Source of the DNA: Gloeopeniophorella convolvens
Lineage: Eukaryota; Basidiomycota; Agaricomycetes; Russulales
Reading direction: 5' to 3'
Assembly: GCA_022496205.1 (NCBI GenBank)
Contig: WTXD01000041.1
Span: 1 to 64,000, forward strand
DNA length: 64,000 nt
The notes below the pieces were generated by a model. The model saw nothing but the letters and a program-made list of their open reading frames with translations. It did no database searches and had not been told where the DNA came from. A program made the position numbers and the translations under genes. Shown piece by piece: positions 22,353 to 33,417 of the stretch. Within the stretch, counting starts at the first letter, position 1; the number at the start of each line of letters is the position of its first letter.

Positions 22353-22514
22353 GCTATGTAACAGCCGAGAAGGTCGGCCGAGGGTCGATGTATGAGGCTG
22401 AATAAAGCAAAGCGATCAAGGCGAAAGCGATTTCGCCATCGAATCCCACGGACATTTCACCAAAGTCTTGCCCAGCGGTTAACGCTCGCCGTCGTCTCTT
22501 TCTCCTCACCACCG
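22353..22514. promoter_or_regulatory. Short shared promoter of VPS71 and the lyase-mevalonate kinase gene
   Basis: The two divergent genes have candidate start codons about 160 nt apart, so they must share regulatory DNA. No clear TATA box is seen, as expected for housekeeping promoters. Confidence 0.5.
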
Positions 22515-25500
22515 ATGACCTCCGCAACCCCGAATCAGGGCCTTATCAGAAACCATGAACTGCCGACACCCGAGCCAGAGTCTCCGTTCCGTCCGCGCAA
22601 GCCGTATCGCTTCGGTACTCTCTGTGCGACTGTAGACAACCCCGATCAAAAGGATCAATATGGGTCGAGTTCTGTTCCCATCTACCAGACTTCCACCTTC
22701 AAGGGTGTAGATGGTCAGTACGACTATTCGAGGAGTGGGAACCCCACTCGAAGCCATCTCGGTGAGCATCGCGTTCTTCAGCTGCGCTACGGCATGTGCC
22801 CGCTTCGCCCCGCTCAACTTGGATTACAGAGCACCATGTCGCCAAGATATCTTCGGCCGTACATGCTTTCGCTGTATCCTCTGGAATGGCCGCGCTAGAT
22901 GTCATCCTTCGCCTCCTCAAGCCAGGAGACGAGGTCATCGCAGGAGATGATTTGTACGGTGGCACGAACCGCCTCCTCACGTACCTCAAAACCCATGGCG
23001 GTGTAGTTGTACACCATGTTGACACGACTAACCCCGCAAATCTCCATGCGCACATCAAGGCTGGGAAAACTGCCATGGTTCTGTTGGAAAGCCCGACTAA
23101 TCCGCTCCTTAAGATCGCTGACCTCGCGACCATCGCGGCTCAAGTCAAGGAACGCGCCCCCGATGCGCTGGTCGTTGTTGACAACACTATGATGAGCCCC
23201 TACCTGCAACGCCCCCTCGAATATGGGGCAGATATCGTATACGACAGCGCCACGAAGTATCTCAGTGGACACCATGATCTTATGGCCGGAATCATCACGT
23301 GTAACCGCGATGATGTCGCGAAGGTCAGCTATCTCGCCGTCAGTTGGTGAAGAGGACTTGCTGACGGATGAGACCTGTGCATAGCAAATTGGATTTGTTA
23401 TCAATGCAGTTGGCAATGCGCTCACACCATTCGACTGCTTCCTTCTGTTGCGTGGTGTCAAGACGTTAGCTATCCGCATGGAGCGCCAACAAGCCTCCGC
23501 GATGGCCGTTGCGACTGTGCTCGACCGTCTTGGTTTCAAAGTTCATTACCCTGGGCTAGCGAACCATCCCGGAAGGGAGGTTCACGAGCGCAACGCGGAT
23601 GGTTACGGTGCAGTTCTCTCCTTCACCACAGGTGACAAGGCGCTTTCGGAACGCATTGTCGGTGCCACGCGATTGTGGGGCATCTCTGTGTCTTTCGGTT
23701 GTGTCAATTCGTTGATCAGCATGCCCTGTGTTATGTCGTATGTATTCTACGTCTTGACTACGAGCACGGTCTAACCCCGTCTGTCCATCCAGTCACGCGT
23801 CCATTGATCCTGCTGTGCGCGCTGAGCGTGGTTTGCCCGAGGATCTTATTCGCCTGTGCGTGGGTATTGAGGACCCTGCCGACCTCATCGACGACCTCGA
23901 GCACGCTCTCCTCGAGGCTGGCGCCATCACTGTCTCTGCCGGTGCTGACCAACACCAATTCGTGCGCGCTACAGTTCCCCGCGGAGGTGTGGCCATCAGC
24001 CGCGCTGTTGAGAAACTCGCCTACAATGAGCGCCCAAGGAAGAGGGAAGACCGCGAATGGTTCGTCAGCGCACCTGGGAAGGTTATCTTGTTCGGAGAGC
24101 ATGCTGTCGTTCATGGTGTTGTGGGTTATGATCCCATCTATCTTCCGGACCTCTGTGCTGATTAATATTCAGACTGCAGTTGCCGCTTCGGTCGATCTGC
24201 GCTGCTATGGCCTCTCATCACCTCGTCACGATGGCAAGGTTGCACTGCGCTTCGCAGACTTGGGCAATTTTTCGCAGGAATGGGTCCTTGACGACCTCCC
24301 ATGGGATAGTGTCACGTCTGTCGGCGTCGGTGACCTGCACCCAGAGGCACTTGATCCCCGGCTCGTCGATGCTATTCAACAACGCGGGCTGCCACCCGAC
24401 ATAGATCAAAATCAGCAAGCCAAAGCCGCCGCAGTAGCTTTCTTGTATCTGTACATGGTCATGACCCACGGTGGGGAAAGGTGACGATCGGCAACCTCCT
24501 GGCCGTGGCGACAGTCGGTGCTGACTTTGATTACGTTCAGGCCATCCTTCAGCTTCACTGTGAGATCAACGTTGCCCGTCGGGGCAGGTCTCGGTAGCTC
24601 TGCCTCTTTCTCCACTTGCGTTGCGACTGCTCTTCTCCTCCTGCACCAACGGATCTCGCTACCTGCTCTCCCAGAACCTTCACGAGAACCTGATCGAGGG
24701 AACGATGATCCCGGGCATGTCCATGTCTCCCATGCCGGGCGCCGTGCCCTCCCACACAAAATCGCAGAGGAGGTCAACCGATGGGCTTTTGTTGCCGAGA
24801 AGATATTGCATGGGAACCCGAGTGGCGTAGATAATTCGGTCGCTGTATTTGGAGGAGCGCTTGCATATACTCGACCTGGGTTCGGACGAAAGAGCGGGAT
24901 GGAGACTATCCAGGGGTGAGCTCTTGGACATATAATGGGTGACCAAAAGCTATACAACTCACTTGATTTCTGATACAGGTTCAAGTCCTTCCGTTTCTTG
25001 CTGACAGATTCGCGCGTTCCGCGAGACACTAAGAAGCTTGTAGCTGGAGTGGCTGCGAAGAAACAAGCGGTACGTCGACCTTGCATGCTGTCCAACCCAC
25101 AATACCTGGTTCACCTGACGTTGCTATTGATGCAGGAACCAGAACTTGTCGAGCGCACCCTCGAGGCTATTCAAAGCATCAGCAATGAGGCTCGCCGCGC
25201 TCTCGGCGATCCTGAACTACCGCGAGATGCTCTGCTTTCCGCACTCGCAGCGCTCATCAACGAGAACCATGCCCACCTTGTTACCCTCGGAGTCTCGCAT
25301 GCTGTTCTCGAAACCATCAGGGCTCAGACCGCAGCTGAGCCGTACTGCTTGAGCACGAAGCTTACCGGTGCTGGCGGCGGTGGATGCGCTGTCACCCTCA
25401 TCCCAGATGGTGAGGAATCCTTTTAAGATTCATTTTCTAGTTGTATACTGACAACGAAACCTAGATGTGAAAGACAATGTGTTGGATACACTGAAAGCTG

Positions 25501-25724
25501 CCCTTACGGATTCGGGATACCGCCCGTACCTGACATCCGTCGGGGGCAGCGGCCTCGGCATCCTCTCGCCTTATGATCCAGCGAACTACGCACCAGAAGC
25601 CCCTCTTACGCCTCCTGAGAACTCGCCGGATGAACTGCCCTCGCTGCGTGGAGCCTTCCAGGTTCAAGGAACCGAGGAACTGTCCGCGTGGGCGGAGCAG
25701 CGCGGCCGTTGGTTGTACGTCTAA
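22515..25724 (+). CDS. Cystathionine beta-lyase-like / mevalonate kinase fusion protein
   Basis: Nine exons form one continuous 909-codon frame: 22515-22761, 22830-23323, 23385-23737, 23793-24120, 24173-24480, 24541-24915, 24979-25069, 25136-25409, 25465-25724. Residues 1-410 are a PLP-dependent Cys/Met-metabolism enzyme: SVPIYQTSTFKG, YDYSRSGNPTRSHLEHH, SSGMAALDVI, the PLP lysine in SATKYLSGHHDLMAG (K225), and LIRLCVGIEDPADLIDDLE. Residues 411-454 are a linker with no Met. Residues 455-909 are mevalonate kinase (ERG12): VSAPGKVILFGEHAVVHGV, PVGAGLGSSASFS, HGNPSGVDNSV, KLTGAGGGGCAVTLIP. The junction lies inside exon 4 (23793-24120), with no stop and no in-frame ATG between the halves. Enzyme 1 belongs to methionine biosynthesis (cystathionine to homocysteine); enzyme 2 phosphorylates mevalonate. 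Lyase versus gamma-synthase is not certain. Confidence 0.9.
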
Positions 25725-26962
25725 TCGGTAGTTGATTCGAAAGTAGAAGCAGGATAAGCTGTCCTGGACTCGGAAGCTCTTGAAATTCACCAGTTTCTGA
25801 AGCGATCTTATTCGGTTGGCCGTGTTTGGAACTTTTCAGGAATCCCTCGCGGAAGATCGAGTGTTAAATCCGGGGTGAATAGAAGATGAACTGGTTCGTT
25901 ACTAAGGGGGTCTGAAAATCAACCAGAAGCCAGGGATGCGTTGGGGAGAGGTAGAATTGACCACAGTCTCGTCGCGGATCCTCGCTCTTTGCGAAAGATT
26001 CGTTAAGCTTGTGTTAATCATCCGTGTAGAGAGGTGTAGAGCCGGGGGTCCGCACCCTGCCGACGGCGCGTACCCTCCCGACGGCGCGCCCTTTATGTAC
26101 ACGTGTGCACGTCCTCACTGGCACAGATTGGTCGCACATTTCGAAGACACATATGTTTCGATCAATTTCAATTCACGGACGTTGGGAAGACCATCTCAGG
26201 AGTTGAATGGGAAATGTGGGAGATGGTGCACATACCATCGCGCACGTCCGGAGCTACGACTGAAAGAAGCCAAAAAGAAGCTTACGTTTAATTTCGGCTG
26301 TGGCGGACCGCCAAATTCCGGGCCCGGTGAGGAAAGTCGAAGGCTTCTCAAAATTGTAGACCCTTTCTCGCGCCTCCGAGAGCACAGGCGGACCTTTAAT
26401 CCGCTCCTTTACCCGGTGTTGTAGCGAGATTTTCCTCACCGACAACATCAAATTATGGGGCGGTCTCGCACCGGGCGTGCCTAGCATGGCTCAGGGCTGC
26501 GTATACCAATTTTTGTGTGTTTTCGATGTCGTCTTCAGTGTCTACACCTCAACTCGACTACACTGTCCAGCGAACTGCGCTCATATGAACAGACGTCAAT
26601 AAAGTGCCTACGATTTTGAGAAACGCTTATAATTAATAGCAGTTGAACGTAACGTTGAATGAACCTGCAACGCGTGTGGCGTGCATCTCGGAGTCGACTT
26701 GGCGTTCCAATTCTCATGTCTTTATTCCAAGTCGACCACCCCCGCCCTCGCCGTCGTGCCGCTACCCGCACACCGCGCTTCCACGTCTGCCTCTGCCTTC
26801 CCCGTTCAATGCTCTGCCTCGTCCCCCTCCTCGTTTCTGCCCTCCTCGCCGCGCCGGCATCTCTCTCCACCCCATCGCACTCGCTCGCGCATCTCCCGCT
26901 GTGCAGTGCTGGGACACGACCCGGCGATGCCAGCGCGGCGTAGGGACGTACTGTACCCTCCT

Positions 26963-26991
26963 CGCCCCGCCCCCTCCCCCCCCCTCCCCCC
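26963..26991 (+). repeat. C-rich tract
   Basis: CCCCGCCCCCTCCCCCCCCC is followed by TCCCCCC. On the minus strand this is a G-rich tract with several runs of four or more G, capable of quadruplex formation. Confidence 0.5.
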
Positions 26992-29671
26992 TTTGATGGT
27001 CAACGTCGCACAGGCCGTGGCGCGGAGCGTGTAGCCTCGACATGGCATGAAAGTGCGCAAATACGACGACCCGCTCACGCCAGCTCCCTGCTTCCCGTCT
27101 CCGGCGACAATGCCACCCCCGCCCTTCCGCCTTGCACCGCACCGCGTGCTGGCTGGAAGCCTCATGTCGTCGCTCTCCCTGCTTCACCACGCGCCTGCAT
27201 CTACTACCGCAACCCCGCCCGACATGTCTGCATGCCCTTTCTACTTGTCCGATTATTTTTCTAACATATGTATTGAGACTGGCAACAGAATTTTGAGATT
27301 GAATAGAGTCTAACAAGACAGTCTGAGCCAATGAAAAGGCATAAAAAGACAAGCAAAGCGAAACATGAGAAGGTTATAAGAACATAGCGCCTTGAATATC
27401 CTAAGCAGATTAAAGGACCCAATCGGTGGCCTTACGCAGGTTGGACACACAGGTCTGAACAACGAGATGGAAGTAGATAACGGCGTGGGCGACCTTTGGA
27501 TTTTGTGATTGCGCGCGGACCACTGGTCATGAGGGTGAAGCAGAAAGACAAACGCGAATAAGGGGGTGCGCGCAGAACATAGGCGCAGTGAACCGATAAA
27601 TAATAGAATCGGGTACGGGAGGGAGAGCTTTTCGTGAGCGCTGTCAGGAAAAAAGGGAATATGAGACGAGGAAAACGAGACACGAATGCGACATATCTGA
27701 CAGGAGGAAGAAAGGACGGGGGACAACGAGGTGCCACCACACCGCTCTTCCCGCACGCCAGGCGGCATGAGGATAACCTTCCTCTGGCAGCGGAAACGAC
27801 CGCTTGCGAACGCAACTCGTGCGCACGGTAACCGTTTTGGTGTAGACATGGGCACGGGGCACCACAGTGTGGGGGGCGGGGCGCCGCGATGCTCTTGTGA
27901 GGGACGCAAAAGGCAAAGTCTGAGATCCTGATAGAAGTGCCACGGTTCTCGTGATAGACTCGACTTTCTGGCTCGGAGGTCCATCGACTTGCAGAGCCTC
28001 CCGATGTCTATTCAATACAAGACGGACGTGCAACCGAGAGTCCGATTCGCTCGGTGCCCTTCCGAGGTAGCACAGATCCTCCACAGTGTACTTACTAGGC
28101 CAAACAAGTTTACTAGACCGATCATATCAATAGTGGATTCGCTATGGACTCGAGCATCAGCGTGCACCAGGATATTCCCATTCGAATCAAATTACGGATA
28201 CTCACCAAGTTCTTGCACATGCCATTACACGAGACACAATGTCACGATGTTCGCGAATTCGCACATAGCGCCAAGGACGCAATTCGTGGGAGCCGAGTGC
28301 GGCGAACCCATTATGCAGATACTTGCCTCAAGCCGGACGAATCGTTCAGCAATCGGGGGGACCAGGTGCATTTGAGAACCGCGAGCCTGAAGCTGCAGGA
28401 AGCTGCCTATTAGAAGGCCGGGTAGTAGATTGGACCCGCAGTCCATTGGCCGTTCAAGATACTGCCGACCAACTGTCGGCATATAGTACGCGCAAGCGTC
28501 GACCTCGACAATCACATTGCCCGGGTCTTGCGATCGGACTTGCCCTCGAAAAAGTTCTGAATGATACCGGCTGAGCTGCCGCCAGAATTGATATGACGGC
28601 AAGTTCGTCCACGCACCGTTTCTGCAAGTACGAGCCGAATGTTGATTCAGTGTGTTCCCGAATTAAGAAGTGCGTATATTTTGGGGGCGGTCGTGAACAA
28701 GTAGAGCGCCGCTAAATTGACGATAAGACCCTATGATCAAATTCTACGTAGAACGGCCGGTATGGATGAGTGTCAGTTAGTCTCCAAGTTACAGCGAAGA
28801 CCTATCTGGCAGAGGTCGAGGCTCATCTCGCCTTCAGGTGGCAAGTCAACGTACTAGTCTCCACGTGCTGACCTTGGAGATCATATGTATAGATGGTAGT
28901 CGATCCATTCGATCATAAAGTCAACGTCCGCCATCGCAGAGAATCAATTTCAAGTCACAATTGAACCACCAGATCCGACATCCCAGATCCAAATGAAGGC
29001 GCTTCGGAGATACGGCTCCTGCATACCTGGCTTGGAGTCACTAGTCACCGGTCACCAGTCACGTCCGGTCACACCTAGCCGATATTGTTAGCGCCGAAAG
29101 CCCGGCCTTCAGCTTCAGCCAAGGAAGAAAGCTTCCGGACACGGACAGGTTGATGGGACAGCGAATGGCAGTACGATACGGCAAGAAAATCCGTCTCTTT
29201 GTCATTCGGCCCCCTGCACCCAGGAATCACCACCGAATCTCGGGAGATCTGGCATCGGTTCGGCCCATGATCCAGCTATCTCGACCGCAGGGCACGTTTC
29301 CGGATATGGCGTCGTGCAAGGCTCTGCCATCACTACACTGGTACAAGCTGGGTGCGTTGAAGTTGTCCGCATTACTTTTGGAACGTGTTACGGCTCCGGG
29401 GTCTAACTGTTGCGCACTGCTTTATATGTAGGGGACGGTGCGTTCTCAGCACCCAACGCCAAAGCAGGCTCCGTGATTCGGTGCTTCATGATCACCTCTT
29501 CTTCATCTTGACGCATCTCTTGTGTCCAATCCAGAGACAAGGTCGGAAATTGTAATCAGCCCCGGGCGGTGACAGGATCTTTCCCCGGAGTCTGAGGCAC
29601 TCTGCGGTTTTTTGGCCCTCATCCCTCTTAACCCAAACGGGCATCGGTGCCATGGACCCTGATACCGCCCT

Positions 29672-29678
29672 GTATAAA
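29672..29678 (+). promoter_or_regulatory. TATA box of the sesquiterpene synthase gene
   Basis: TATAAAA at 29673 lies 70 nt before the ATG at 29743. Its position makes an upstream ATG-like start at 29647 untenable and supports 29743. Confidence 0.7.
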
Positions 29679-29742
29679 AACCCACCCTGAGGGTGGTTGC
29701 CAAACTCCATCCTCGAAAGCTGCGCCGCGATCGTTCACTGCC

Positions 29743-30879
29743 ATGTATCCCTCAGCAAAGTCTTTCTACCTTCCCAATCTCCTTGCTCTCTCCACCCCTT
29801 TCAAGGGATCTACTAACCCCCACTACACGAAGGCAGCGGCCGAGTCTCGCGCCTGGATCAACAGCTATAACATTTTCGCAGATAGAAAGCGGGCATTCTT
29901 TATCCAAGGGTGCAACGAGCTCCTGGTCGCCCATACGTACCCACATGCAGAGTACGAGGAGTTCCGCACCATCTGCGACTTCGTCAACTTGCTCTTCGTT
30001 GTCGACGAGGTCAGCGACGACCAGAACGGTGCCGATGCACGTAGGACGGGCGAAGTGTACCTGAATGCCATGAAGTACCCTGGATGGACCGATGGTTCAA
30101 AGCTAGCAAAGATAACCGGGGAGTAAGTGTCGGTTGTCGAAGCTATCAGTGACAAGCTCTGATTGTGATCCACAGGTTCCGCGAACGGCTCACACGCACT
30201 TCAGGGCCTTGCTCTTTCCGGCGTTTCCTGAAGCACTGCGAGGACTACATCGATGGCGTGGGGAGAGAGGCTGAATACCGGGAGCGCGGCGAGGTACTTG
30301 ACATGGAGTCCTTCAAACACCTCCGACGCGAGAACAGTGCCATCCGGCTTTGCTTTGGGCTTTTTGAGTTCAGCCTCGGCATTGACCTCCCCGACGAAGT
30401 TTTTGAGAACCCGGTATTTCAGAACCTGTACTGGGCTGCGGCAGATATGGTCTGCTGGGCAAACGTACGTCTCACTCTATCCTATGTCATCACAGAGTCT
30501 CAGCGTTGTGTCACAGGATGTTTACTCGTACAACATGGAGCAGGCCAAGGGCCACACGGGAAATAACATCGTGACTGTGCTCATGAAGGCCAAGGGATGC
30601 GACCTGCAAGCCGCTAGCGACTATGTTGGCGAATATTACGCCGGTCTCATGGAACGCTACCTCGCCAACCGCGAGCAGTTACCAACATTCGGACCCGAGG
30701 TTGACGCCGACGTGCGGCGCTATGTGCGTGCGATGGAGAACTGGCCTATCGGCAATTTGGAGTGGAGTTTTGAGACGAACCGGTACTTTGGCCCCCTCCA
30801 TGATGAAGTCAAGCGCACACGTCTTGTTGTCCTTACGCCACGGGAAGACCCCGACGGCGACAGCGACTTTGAGGAATGA
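29743..30879 (+). CDS. Sesquiterpene synthase (class I terpene cyclase)
   Basis: Class I cyclases ionise farnesyl diphosphate and cyclise it in the cytosol. Exons are 29743-30122, 30176-30464 and 30517-30879, giving 343 aa, the usual size for basidiomycete enzymes. Motifs: FVVDEVSDD (aspartate-rich Mg-binding motif), [15 protein letters not shown] (the NSE triad N-D..S...E) and a C-terminal NRYFG carrying the conserved Arg-Tyr pair. The helical core includes [20 protein letters not shown]. The start [18 protein letters not shown] resembles Stereum/Coprinopsis-type sesquiterpene synthases; the product cannot be predicted from sequence. No P450 or oxidoreductase neighbour is seen, so a complete biosynthetic cluster is not evident. 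Confidence 0.93.
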
Positions 30880-33417
30880 TCCAATTTTACCTTTCACCCC
30901 CAATCACAGCTACGTCTCTCCAAACACATACTTATGTGAATTGACTGCATCGCGCTTCCTTATCACACATCATTGCAGTCTCGTTTCTGACTATATAAGT
31001 ACCTACATGTTACAGAGTATTTCGTTCGCCGCCTATGTAATGCATCTATCTATCTAATGTACACTAACTAGGTTATCTCATCTACGTTCCATGTGCGACT
31101 GCTGTGCGACTGACTGACTTCCTATGTTTCGATACGCATCTAACTCACCCCGCCCGCCCGCCCGCCCGTAGCGGCCTGTTGTATAGGGGTCCCTGTTGAT
31201 GACAAACGCATGGGGGTTAGCGCGATGCTTTTCCGATCCCTCTACGCAGCATCACTAGACTAATACGGGCCTCGGAACGCAGTTACTCGTTAGTGTCAAC
31301 TCACTGTCCCCGCTCGAGACCTTAATGATCGATTGCAACGCCCGAAGATTCCGTGTAAGGATACGGTATCCGATATTAGCTGTAAGCCAAAGGCTCGTGA
31401 CCACTGCAGAATAAATATGGGTGCCAGCGTCACCTGCTCAATGTGCCAACTACTAACGAAACGCTCGGTGGCGTGACTTACGCAGTGCACCCATCTTGAT
31501 ACATGCTGTGAGGCGCTTGGCAGTGCCGCCTTTTGCCCGTGTGGGTGCCCTTGATCTAATGGTCTCCGCGATCCGTGGGATCTAGTACCTGCCGAAGATT
31601 TAATATAGGCGCAGACCTAATTCCGCAGGGTGCGGGGTTAGGGCGCTCATAGACACCCACACGCCTGGCGCACTGTTCTAACTTCCGGAGGGTTGAAGAT
31701 TATGCACAGGACTTCCTCGGAGAGTCAGTGACGTTGGACCAGGAACCGACACGACTTCTTCTGAAGATGCCGGGCGCTAAACGTCGCTGATCATGCTACG
31801 AGCGAGCGGATCAAGCGCGGTGTTGACGTCGAGATCAAAGTATCTTTCAAGCACCTTCAAGCCCGGGTTCTGACTCGTTCCTGTACCAGCCTCGGGATTC
31901 ACCGTCCAGACATCTGTCGATTAAGAGAGTATGGAAGCGCCGGAGCAACGCCCCCCGGCTTCGAACCATCGGATAGGTACACAGCACGATGGATGCCGTC
32001 ACGGACCGGAACATCGGGACATATCCACAACCCACGCGCGCCGAGCGCTCTTTGCATGGCCATTTCACGTCCGAGAGGTGGATCGCGTCAGCCCCCAACA
32101 AATTGGTGTTACACGCCCATGCAAAATGGCTGCACAAAGGTTTGGAAATCACTAGAAAACTTTTGTTGCACAGCCTTGCAAACGCCAACATTCTGCGGAG
32201 TGATGGTCCCGATCATTATCAGAGTCACAACGGATCGTTAGGTTCCTCGACTTACAGTTACTTCCTCCCCGCAAGCGTTGACGAGCGACAGGCACACTCT
32301 ATCATCGGGGGCGGTAAGGATCCGAGAAAGAATACGCTGAGCCGCGCCTGCCAAGTGATGCAAGGCTGGCATAAGCATCCCTCCGCCTCTCCACTGGCCA
32401 GGTTGCGGCTGTGAAATGGCCTCATCCAGCAAATGCCAATGTAGCTCCCGATTGGCGGACTCGATCTGTGCGTTGACGGCATTCTCCTCCTGAATAATAT
32501 TGATCCTTGGTTCGCCCTATCTTTGACCCGTTGAGGAAGGGTCAAAGAGGGACCTTGTTTGATACAACACACGAAGACTGGTCTGAAGGGACATCAAAAG
32601 ACAGAATTCGTAAGATCGTGACACCTAACTGTATGCTTATGAGAGTAATTGCATGGTGGCTCTCCTGTGATAAGACTTGTGTCCTAAAAACAGTCAAGCT
32701 CGTCCACATGCAATAGAACCCCAATCGTTACACAATTATCATCCGAACAGGCACATAGCACGGCGGGCCAAGGTGGAAAAGCGAAGTCTGTTGGCTCAAC
32801 TGACAGGACTTAGAACTGCTTGCTACAAGTATCCAAGTAGGGCTCGTCGTAAGGGGCGAAGCGCGTCCGGGGAAATGGAAGCCTGAGTGGATGAGACCAT
32901 CAGGCAATTGGTATCTGTCTGTTGTATCCACACATCACGGCCGCCTGGAGGCGAAATAACGAACCGGGGGACACGCGAGGGAATGTCCAAGGCGTTAGCA
33001 GACAAGCTCTTCTGCACGCAACCTCGGATCTGCCATCCTCTCTGAATCGTGCAAGCATCGTGGCTAGTGGCGTGGCATTAGACCCCCCTGTGCTCGATTG
33101 GCAGGTCCTGATTATCAACAGCCGCTGCAGAAGGATGAAGGAACAATCTCCAGGGCGCTCCTCACGAAGGATGTCTACAACAAGGAGTCTTGAGTGAAAC
33201 AGCAGACCTTACTGGACGGGTGCCCAAGGCACAACAGCGCTTCCTGATCCGAGGACCTACAGCAGACACAGCCAAGAAATCTAGAAAGACAGCTGCTTGT
33301 GCCAGCGCGTTGGTAGATATTACATTACTGTGAGAAGAATAAGAATGGTAATGAGCTCAATAAGAAAGCATCGATGAGTATGTGTAGGGATATGCGGCAT
33401 AACCGTCGGTTGATGCT
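30880..33417. other. Intergenic stretch with a CCCG repeat and unassigned coding-like fragments
   Basis: A CCCG tandem tract lies at 31147-31168. On the minus strand, 32520-31790 contains short coherent stretches such as ESANRELHWHLLDEAI, HHLAGAAQRILSRILTAPDD and NPGLKVLERYFDLD. They are separated by stops and do not match a family I recognise; they may be a decayed gene. The rest (31200-31760, 32550-33417) shows nothing I can name. Confidence 0.35.
31147..31168 (+). repeat. (CCCG)n microsatellite, G-quadruplex-forming on the minus strand
   Basis: CCCC followed by four GCCC units and G. On the minus strand this is five G-runs of three or more separated by single C, a strong quadruplex pattern. 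It lies about 270 nt beyond the terpene synthase stop. Confidence 0.7.

Larger units (their letters stand above)
25725..29742. other. Gene-poor 4-kb stretch with low-complexity sequence
   Basis: No gene can be supported. From 26700 to 27250 the + strand is very pyrimidine-rich, with a C-tract at 26963-26991; open frames there read as Pro/Arg/Ser runs on one strand and Gly/Arg runs on the other. A minus-strand open frame (27984-27310) has cytosine-biased composition and no motif. Another (28602-28225) looks more protein-like (FWRQLSRYHSELFRGQVRSQ) but matches nothing I can name. Stretches 25800-26600 and 28700-29640 show only short open frames. Confidence 0.4.

Noticed and set aside
22515..25724. 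Two separate adjacent genes (lyase, then mevalonate kinase)
   Set aside because: No stop codon follows the lyase and no in-frame ATG precedes the kinase SAPGK motif; all nine exons sum to exactly 910 codons including the stop. An alternative first exon remains possible and is listed as a refuting test.
26762..27352. A 196-codon minus-strand frame rich in Gly and Arg
   Set aside because: It is produced by the pyrimidine-rich block on the opposite strand; no domain is present and overlapping frames look equally open.
27310..27984. A 224-codon minus-strand frame
   Set aside because: Biased composition, no recognisable motif, and no neighbouring exon supports it.
29647..29742. Upstream start for the terpene synthase, adding 32 codons
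   Set aside because: It lies upstream of the TATA box at 29673, so it would not be in the transcript; the added residues also lack family similarity.
31147..31168. Possible CRISPR or tandem repeat array
   Set aside because: The units are 4 nt with no spacers; it is a microsatellite, and CRISPR is not expected in a fungal nuclear genome.
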